Below are positions 1 through 5,070 of a stretch of DNA of 5,858 nucleotides, piece by piece. The stretch is from an uncultured Brachyspira sp. Its GTDB lineage: Bacteria; Spirochaetota; Brachyspiria; Brachyspirales; Brachyspiraceae. Where the stretch lies: the NCBI GenBank assembly GCA_934725655.1, contig CAKVCJ010000132.1, forward strand, positions 1 through 5,858, given 5' to 3'. The translations under genes and the position numbers were made by a program. Numbering within the stretch: position 1 is the first letter of the stretch; each line of letters starts with the position of its first letter. The notes under the pieces were generated by a model that was not told where the DNA came from, searched no databases, and saw only the letters and a list, made by a program, of their open reading frames with translations.

Positions 1-17
1 ATATAGAAAAAAGTTAT

Positions 18-599
18 ATGACTATACCTTATGTTATAGAGCAGACAAGCAGAGGCGAGCGTTCTTATGACATTTACTCAAGACTTTTAAAAGACAGAAT
101 TATATTCTTGGGCGGAGAGATTAATGATGATGTTGCCAATGTTGTAATAGCTCAGTTGTTATTTTTGGAATCTGCTGACCCTGAAAAGGATATTTCTTTA
201 TATATAAATAGCCCTGGAGGCGTTGTTACTGCTGCTTTGGGTATGTATGATACTATGCAATATGTAAAGCCTGATGTTGCTACTTTATGTGTTGGTCAGG
301 CTGCTTCTGCAGGGGCTTTGCTTCTTGCAGGAGGTGCAAGCGGCAAGAGATTTGCTACTGTAAACTCAAGAATTATGATACACCAGCCTTCCGGAGGTTC
401 AAGAGGTATGGTTACGGATATGGAAATACAATTAAGAGAGACTATCAGATTAAAAGCTATATTAAATGACATATTCGTTAAGCATACTGGTCAGGAACTT
501 AAAAAACTTGAAGCTGATATGGATAGAGATTATTTTATGAGTGCCGAAGAAGCTAAAGAATACGGCATCATAGATAAAGTCTTCTCAAGCAGAGAGTAA
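18..599 (+). CDS. clpP: ATP-dependent Clp protease proteolytic subunit ClpP
   Basis: This is the serine peptidase subunit that forms the two-ring tetradecamer barrel and degrades proteins unfolded by Clp ATPases in the cytoplasm. The 193-residue protein is complete and of normal family length. The catalytic triad is visible at the canonical mature-E. coli positions: Ser97 in GQAASAG, His122 in IMIHQPSGG and Asp171 in MDRDYFM. The SPGG segment (65-68) is also intact. The N-terminus ([20 protein letters not shown]) aligns from residue 1 with mature E. coli ClpP, so there is little or no propeptide. That match fixes the start at 18, although the upstream SD (GAAAAAAG, 6-13) is weak and the frame stays open to the window edge. 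The gene upstream is out of view (often the trigger factor gene in other bacteria). clpX does not follow; a convergent VOC gene does. The identification is very secure. Confidence 0.98.
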   Translation: MTIPYVIEQTSRGERSYDIYSRLLKDRIIFLGGEINDDVANVVIAQLLFLESADPEKDISLYINSPGGVVTAALGMYDTMQYVKPDVATLCVGQAASAGALLLAGGASGKRFATVNSRIMIHQPSGGSRGMVTDMEIQLRETIRLKAILNDIFVKHTGQELKKLEADMDRDYFMSAEEAKEYGIIDKVFSSRE

Positions 600-628
600 T
601 TAATTTATAAACAAGTTTTTTACTATTA

Positions 629-649
629 AAAAGTTTAATAAAACCTTTT
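629..649. terminator. weak candidate hairpin between convergent clpP and VOC genes
   Basis: In the 48-nt gap between the two convergent stop codons, AAAAG (629-633) can pair with CTTTT (645-649). TTT (634-636) can extend the stem with AAA (641-643) across one bulged C, leaving an AATA loop. Read on the minus strand, the right arm ends in CTTTTT, which gives a short U-tract at the end of the VOC transcript. The stem is short and nearly all A/T and overlaps the VOC stop codon, so this is only a plausible shared terminator. Confidence 0.2.
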
Positions 650-1100
650 ATATATTCTCCATTAATTCTAATATTATACCATCAGGGTCTCGAAAATATA
701 AAGCTTTGCTTTTACCAAATCCGTAATTTTCAAAGTCAAAATACTGAGGCTCTGATAAACATTCTACATTATTTTTTATTAGATGTTTATACATTTCATC
801 TATATTGTCAACTCTAAAACAAATCTCAGAAATAGATATTTTGTTTAACTCTGAAATATCTTTTTTAGCCTCTTCGTTTATAAATTGTAAAAGTTCTATT
901 GGCGGAGATATTATATTATCGCTTCCGTTAAGGTATGCTATTTTTACTTTTACACCCTTCATATTAAATAATAAATCTGTTTCTTTTCCTTCCATAACAG
1001 CCTCTCCTTTAAAAGTTAGGCCTAATATATCTTTATAAAAATGTATAGATTTTTCTATATTGCTTACTGTGATGCCTATATGCATTACTTCTCCAATCAT
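648..1100 (-). CDS. VOC-superfamily (glyoxalase/bleomycin-resistance fold) protein
   Basis: This 150-residue protein has the two βαβββ modules of the vicinal oxygen chelate fold. Module 1 runs about 5-73 (from MHIGITVSNIEKSIHFYKDI to PIELLQF). Module 2 runs about 89-148 (from SEICFRVDNIDEM to the end of ALYFRDPDGIILELME). Both modules show the typical strand, helix and FYKDILGL or FRDPDG signatures. Metal-ligand positions inferred by comparison with glyoxalase I and methylmalonyl-CoA epimerase are His7, Glu69, Glu92 and Glu145; position 92 is usually His in those enzymes. The start at 1100 is chosen because AAAAGGAG (1115-1108 on the minus strand) lies 7 nt before this ATG. The frame stays open upstream to an ATG at 1166, but the extra 22 residues are AT-rich and have no good SD. 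A further ATG at 1085 is possible. The gene stands alone, convergent to clpP and divergent from phoH. The substrate cannot be told: lyase, epimerase, dioxygenase and binding protein are all possible. Confidence 0.88.
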   Translation of the reverse strand: MIGEVMHIGITVSNIEKSIHFYKDILGLTFKGEAVMEGKETDLLFNMKGVKVKIAYLNGSDNIISPPIELLQFINEEAKKDISELNKISISEICFRVDNIDEMYKHLIKNNVECLSEPQYFDFENYGFGKSKALYFRDPDGIILELMENI

Positions 1101-1107
1101 AAAAATA

Positions 1108-1115
1108 CTCCTTTT
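1108..1115 (-). promoter_or_regulatory. Shine-Dalgarno site that sets the VOC gene start
   Basis: Read on the minus strand this is AAAAGGAG, followed by a 7-nt spacer (1107-1101) and ATG at 1100-1098. It is the strongest ribosome binding site in the window. It argues against the longer open frame that begins at 1166. Confidence 0.75.
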
Positions 1116-1191
1116 GTATGTTTTATAAATAATAAAAAATATAACAAATTCTTTGATATATTCCATAATATAAATTTTAAAACATGTAATA

Positions 1192-1222
1192 TTGACAATA
1201 ATTAATTTTTTTGTACTATATT
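1192..1222 (+). promoter_or_regulatory. probable sigma-70 type promoter of the phoH-pgpH-ybeY-tlyC cluster
   Basis: A perfect -35 hexamer TTGACA lies at 1192-1197. Possible -10 elements are TACTAT at 1214-1219 (16-nt spacer) and TATATT at 1217-1222 (19-nt spacer). A perfect TATAAT also occurs at 1227-1232, but it has no good -35 at the right distance. Transcription starting near 1226-1230 would leave a short leader of about 25 nt that contains the AAAGGA site at 1239-1244. No other convincing promoter is seen inside the tightly packed cluster downstream. Assignment is by motif only, and AT-rich DNA yields chance -10 matches easily. Confidence 0.55.
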
Positions 1223-1228
1223 ATAGTA
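1214..1228. repeat. perfect 7-bp palindrome over the phoH promoter -10 region (candidate operator)
   Basis: TACTATA (1214-1220), a single central T (1221), and TATAGTA (1222-1228) form a perfect inverted repeat with 7-bp arms. It covers the proposed -10 elements, where a dimeric repressor would block RNA polymerase. It does not match an operator consensus that I recognise. In such AT-rich DNA chance remains a real alternative, although each arm does include one C/G pair. Confidence 0.4.
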
Positions 1229-1238
1229 TAATAAATCT

Positions 1239-1244
1239 AAAGGA
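1239..1244 (+). promoter_or_regulatory. Shine-Dalgarno-like site upstream of phoH
   Basis: AAAGGA lies 7 nt upstream of an in-frame ATA at 1252-1254, the ideal distance for a start codon, and is the only SD-like motif near the start of phoH. No ATG, GTG or TTG stands at a workable distance behind it in the phoH frame. This is why the phoH start is treated as uncertain. Confidence 0.5.
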
Positions 1245-1251
1245 TAAAAAA

Positions 1252-2214
1252 ATAAATAAAAAAAGATTAGACAATAAAGTAAAGTTTAAAGATTATGATT
1301 CCTATATTTCCATTTGCGGTGCAGAGGATAAAAATCTTCAAGTTCTTGAAAATAAATTTAATGTTTCAATATATCCAAAGGGAAATGAATTAACCATAGA
1401 GGGCAATTATTCAAATATAGAAGATGCCCTAAAAGTAATATATATACTTAAAGATATGTATATTTCTAATACCGAGATCTCTTTAGAAAAGGTGATTAAT
1501 ATATCGGATAATGTATTTAAAGAGCGGGAGAGTTCTTTAATTAATATGCGTATAAAGCTTCCATATCTTGGAAGAAACATAGAGATGAAAACTATATCTC
1601 AGGGTGAATATTTAGAGAAGATGATGTTTAATGATATAGTTTTTTCCACTGGTGCTGCGGGTACTGGCAAAACATTTCTTTCGGTTGCTTATGGTATAAG
1701 TTTGCTTGCAGAAAATAAAATAGAGCGTATGATAATAACAAGGCCTGTTGTTGAGGCGGGTGAGAGTTTAGGATATTTGCCTGGAGATTTCAAAGAAAAG
1801 ATTTCTCCGTATATGAGGCCTGTATATGACGCCTTGTATAGTCTGTTGTCTAGTGATATAATATTAAGATACACAGAAGAGAACAAAATAGAAGTAGCTC
1901 CTTTAGCTTATATGAGGGGAAGAACTTTAAGCAGGGCTTTTATAATACTTGATGAGGCACAAAACACAACGGTAGCTCAGATGAAAATGTTTTTAAGCAG
2001 AATAGGTGAAAAGTCTAAGGCCGTTATTACTGGGGATATTACTCAAAGCGATTTGCCTAAGAATGTAAAATCTGGTTTGGAGCATTCTATTAGAATATTA
2101 AAAAATATAGAAGGTATAGGTTTTCATCATTTTGATAAAAAAGATGTGATAAGGCATAGGTTAGTTTCTAAAATATTAGAAGCCTATGATAAAGCTGATA
2201 ATATAAATGCCTAA
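1252..2214 (+). CDS. phoH: PhoH family ATPase (YbeZ-like)
   Basis: This is a cytoplasmic P-loop NTPase of the PhoH/YbeZ family, which in other bacteria partners YbeY in RNA and rRNA metabolism. Counting from the start used here (320 residues), the PhoH N-terminal domain is about 15-70 (SYISICGAEDKNL to SNIEDALKV). Walker A is GAAGTGKT at 134-141 with Lys140, followed by the family motif TRPVVEAGESLGYLPGD (163-179). Walker B with DEAQ is at 234-237, and the C-terminal RHRLV element is at 301-305. The length is normal and the ATPase core is intact. The start is uncertain. The only canonical in-frame start before the conserved N-terminal domain is TTG at 1192, but that TTG has no SD and lies inside the TTGACA -35 box. 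ATA at 1252 has AAAGGA 7 nt upstream and would begin as MNKKRLD, so it is preferred here, either as a rare AUA start or as a mutated ATG. The TTG alternative gives 340 residues. pgpH follows after 23 nt. Confidence 0.93.
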   Translation: MNKKRLDNKVKFKDYDSYISICGAEDKNLQVLENKFNVSIYPKGNELTIEGNYSNIEDALKVIYILKDMYISNTEISLEKVINISDNVFKERESSLINMRIKLPYLGRNIEMKTISQGEYLEKMMFNDIVFSTGAAGTGKTFLSVAYGISLLAENKIERMIITRPVVEAGESLGYLPGDFKEKISPYMRPVYDALYSLLSSDIILRYTEENKIEVAPLAYMRGRTLSRAFIILDEAQNTTVAQMKMFLSRIGEKSKAVITGDITQSDLPKNVKSGLEHSIRILKNIEGIGFHHFDKKDVIRHRLVSKILEAYDKADNINA

Positions 2215-2237
2215 AAATTATATGGATAAAATTTATT

Positions 2238-4604
2238 ATGAACACGAATAAAAAAATCATTAAATCTATAATCAATAAAACTCTTAATATGGAGAGAATA
2301 TTTCAATTATTAATAGCATTAATTTTGTATGTAATAACATTATTGTTAGTATTTCCAAATTATATGCAAAAAATCACAATACCATCTATTGGCGAAACTG
2401 TAAAAGAACCTTTGATTGCTAAAAATAATATAAAATACAAGAACATAGAAGAAACTCAGAGATTAATAACATATTTACAGGCTAATGTGAGGCCTATATT
2501 TGAAATGCCTGATAGTATAGAAAAGGAATCTTTATCAAAAGTGAGCAATATGTTTAATTTTATTAGAAGTTTTGATACTAATAAAGTTTCTTTTGATGAG
2601 ATGTATGATTCTATTATATCTGAATATAATTTAAATATTAATAAGACAATTTTCTCTAATGCTATTGTTAATAAAGATACTATTGGATATGAGTCTAAAG
2701 TTGTAGACACGCTTAAGAGTTTATTTGATGTTGGTATAATATCCAAAAGAAATTTAACTCCAGAAACTTTAAGATTAATATTAAATAATGGAATATTTAT
2801 TTATAAGTATAATGATTATGTTGTTGAAGAGAGAATAGCGGCAAAAAACAGAATATTCTTTTTAGAGAATTTAAAAAATGAAATCAGCTCTATTTTGGGC
2901 AATAGATATAATGATTTGAATGTATTTCATATCAATACAATATCTTCTATCATCAATGTTTTTTTAACAGATAATTTAATTTATAATTCTGAAAAAACTC
3001 AAGATGAGATAAATAAGATTCCATTATCTGTAGAGCCTATATATACAACGATAAAAGCAGGATTTCCTATTTTAGAAGAGGGTGAAAGGGTTACGGAGGA
3101 TAAAGTAAAGCTTTTAAAATATATTTTAGATAACAGCAGTTTTCTTGAATATAATATAAAAACATTAATAGGACAGGCTTTATTTATATTGATGCTATTT
3201 GCTTTTGTGGGATATGTTATATTTAAATATAATATAGATTTTTATACCAACTTTAAAAATTTTATTTTATTTTCACTTGAATATTTGCTCATCATGTCTA
3301 TAGCATATTTTATCAGTAATTATGTATCAGATAAACTTATTAATATACCTTTTTATATATATACTTTCATACCAATGTTTTCTATGCTCAATACTTTGCT
3401 TGGGGCAAGGAGAGGAATTTCATCTATTGTAACTGTATGTATTACGCTTTTAGCTGCCAATATGGTTCAGGCTGATGTATATGAGTTTTTTTCACTCTTT
3501 GTAATATCAATGATAACTTCTATTTCGGCAAAGAAAATTAACAGCAGAAATAGGGTTTTATGGTTAGGCATTCAGATTGGGGTATGTTTAAGTATAGTAT
3601 CATTAATTAATGTATTTATTAAAGATGATTTTGATTTTAACCATATGGTTTTTGTATTTGCTTTTGCAAGCGGTTTGATACAGGCAGTACTTGTTATGAT
3701 TATTCTTCCTATTTGTGAGTATTTGCTTGAGACTGCTACTATATTCAGGCTTCAAGAGTTGGCAGACTTGAACAATCCTCTTTTAAGGCAGCTTCAAATT
3801 AATGCTCCTGGTACTTATCACCATTCTATTAATATGGCAAATTTAGTAGAAACTATAGCAGATGAGATAGGAGAAGATGGAAGATTAGCCTGCGTATCTG
3901 CATACTATCATGATATAGGCAAAATAGAAAACCCATTATATTTTATAGAAAATACAAATAGAAATGATAATAGGCATAATAAATTAAAGCCTACTTTATC
4001 TGCCGCCATAGTAAAATCGCATGTTCGTTTTGGAGTGGAGATAGCAAAGAAATATAGGCTTCCAAAAGAGATAATAGCAGCCATAAAAGAACATCATGGC
4101 ACAAGTTTAATAAAATATTTTTATGCCGATGCTCTAAAAGAAGACCCAGATATAGATGTAAGCTTATTTACTTATGCTGGGCCAAAACCTCAATCTAAAA
4201 TTACAGCCATTTTAATGATATTAGATTCAATAGAAGCAGCAAGCAGAACAATAGATACTCCTACCAAAGAAAAATTATCCTCCCTCATAGACAGCATAGT
4301 AAAAAGTAAAATGACAGAAGGCGAATTAAATGACAGCGGACTTACATTGCAGGATATTGAAACTATTAAAAAAATAAGTTTACAAAAGATTTTAATTTCA
4401 TTACATGAAAGAATAAAATATCCAGAGCTTCCAAAAGATATAGGTAATAATAATAAAAACGAAAAAAATGAAAAAACAGAAAATACTGAAAAAAATGCTA
4501 AAACAGCAGATGTTAAAAAAGTTTCAAAAACTAAAGAGAGATTTATCAAAAATATAAACACTAAAAAAGATGCTATTAATAATAAAGATAAAGTAAAGAA
4601 ATAG
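2238..4604 (+). CDS. pgpH: 7TM-HD family cyclic-di-AMP phosphodiesterase (PgpH/YqfF-like)
   Basis: This inner-membrane enzyme of 788 residues belongs to the family that hydrolyses c-di-AMP to pApA. TM1 is at about 21-40. An extracytoplasmic 7TMR-HDED domain follows (about 41-305). Seven further hydrophobic segments lie at about 308-330, 340-362, 366-388, 392-410, 414-430, 439-461 and 469-498. The cytoplasmic HD domain (about 510-730) carries a full metal-binding set: His528/529 in GTYHHS, His558-Asp559 in YHDIGK, His595 in KSHV, His619/620 in EHHGT and Asp663 in ILDSIEAASR. Residues 737-788 form a lysine-, asparagine- and glutamate-rich tail beyond the usual family end, probably disordered. 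ATG 2238 is chosen because it precedes TM1; its SD is poor (GGA about 11 nt upstream), which suggests coupling to phoH. A later ATG (Met18, at 2289) has no better SD. Placement between PhoH and YbeY matches Firmicutes yqfF. Function comes from family and motifs; c-di-AMP specificity is inferred. Confidence 0.95.
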   Translation: MNTNKKIIKSIINKTLNMERIFQLLIALILYVITLLLVFPNYMQKITIPSIGETVKEPLIAKNNIKYKNIEETQRLITYLQANVRPIFEMPDSIEKESLSKVSNMFNFIRSFDTNKVSFDEMYDSIISEYNLNINKTIFSNAIVNKDTIGYESKVVDTLKSLFDVGIISKRNLTPETLRLILNNGIFIYKYNDYVVEERIAAKNRIFFLENLKNEISSILGNRYNDLNVFHINTISSIINVFLTDNLIYNSEKTQDEINKIPLSVEPIYTTIKAGFPILEEGERVTEDKVKLLKYILDNSSFLEYNIKTLIGQALFILMLFAFVGYVIFKYNIDFYTNFKNFILFSLEYLLIMSIAYFISNYVSDKLINIPFYIYTFIPMFSMLNTLLGARRGISSIVTVCITLLAANMVQADVYEFFSLFVISMITSISAKKINSRNRVLWLGIQIGVCLSIVSLINVFIKDDFDFNHMVFVFAFASGLIQAVLVMIILPICEYLLETATIFRLQELADLNNPLLRQLQINAPGTYHHSINMANLVETIADEIGEDGRLACVSAYYHDIGKIENPLYFIENTNRNDNRHNKLKPTLSAAIVKSHVRFGVEIAKKYRLPKEIIAAIKEHHGTSLIKYFYADALKEDPDIDVSLFTYAGPKPQSKITAILMILDSIEAASRTIDTPTKEKLSSLIDSIVKSKMTEGELNDSGLTLQDIETIKKISLQKILISLHERIKYPELPKDIGNNNKNEKNEKTENTEKNAKTADVKKVSKTKERFIKNINTKKDAINNKDKVKK

Positions 4605-4605
4605 T

Positions 4606-5070
4606 ATGAAAAAAGTTAATGTTTTTAATAATACTGATTATGATATTGATTTAAATATTTATAGATATTTTTTATATAATGCTGTAAAAGTTGCTGATAT
4701 TGACGGGGAAGTAAATTTAGTTTTTTCTAATGATGATTACATAAGAGGATTAAACAAACAATTTAGAAATAAAGACAAAGCAACCGATGTATTAACTTTT
4801 CCTATGGGGGAAGCTAAAGACGGAGGCGACATTGTTATTTCTTATGAATGGGTTTTAGATAGATATAGCGAAGATAAAATAAAAATGACTGTTATCAAAT
4901 TAATAGTTCATTCTATACTTCATTTACAGGGTATACATCATAATTATACAGAAAAATCTCTTAAAAAAAATTATAAAAGAATGAGAGAATTATATAAAAA
5001 AATAATTGAACATATGAAAGGGAATTATAATAATGCCAATAAAAAAGATATTAAAAAAAATAACGAATAA
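4606..5070 (+). CDS. ybeY: endoribonuclease YbeY (rRNA maturation factor)
   Basis: This is a zinc-dependent single-strand endoribonuclease of the UPF0054 family, which acts in 16S rRNA 3' end maturation and 70S ribosome quality control. The 154-residue length is normal. The signature HxxxHxxxxxH is present as His102, His106 and His112 in HSILHLQGIHH; the residue before the last His is His111, where Asp is more common. Arg54 in FRNKDKATDVLTFP matches the conserved arginine of the family, and GDIVIS (74-79) is the conserved strand. The start ATG is one nucleotide after the pgpH stop and has only a weak AAAGAAA upstream, so translation is probably coupled to pgpH. The last 12 codons overlap the start of tlyC in another frame, and the lysine- and asparagine-rich C-terminus there is not a conserved part of the family. 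The call is secure. Confidence 0.96.
   Translation: MKKVNVFNNTDYDIDLNIYRYFLYNAVKVADIDGEVNLVFSNDDYIRGLNKQFRNKDKATDVLTFPMGEAKDGGDIVISYEWVLDRYSEDKIKMTVIKLIVHSILHLQGIHHNYTEKSLKKNYKRMRELYKKIIEHMKGNYNNANKKDIKKNNE
5016..5023 (+). promoter_or_regulatory. Shine-Dalgarno site for tlyC inside ybeY
   Basis: GAAAGGGA lies within the ybeY coding sequence and is separated by 9 nt from the ATG at 5033. In the tlyC frame an in-frame TGA stands at 5015-5017, and no other ATG, GTG or TTG lies between it and 5033. Together these fix the tlyC start and its overlap with ybeY. Confidence 0.7.

Noticed and set aside
805..1038. Plus-strand open frame opposite the VOC gene
   Set aside because: It is the complement of the VOC coding sequence, has no domain features, and the minus-strand gene has a strong SD and recognisable fold motifs.
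1246..1264. Two seven-A tracts (1246-1252 and 1258-1264) as a phase-variation switch for phoH
   Set aside because: No start codon in another frame would be joined to phoH by slippage, and A-runs are common in this AT-rich sequence.
2222..2251. Nine-codon minicistron (MDKIYYEHE) overlapping the pgpH start
   Set aside because: It has no SD in front of it and arises from an ATG in the short spacer; its GGAT more likely serves as the weak SD for pgpH.
4190..4561. Long antisense open frame (123 codons, minus strand) within pgpH
   Set aside because: It is Leu/Ile/Ser/Phe-rich in the way expected from the complement of a Lys/Asn/Glu-rich gene, and it lies wholly inside a gene with clear catalytic motifs.
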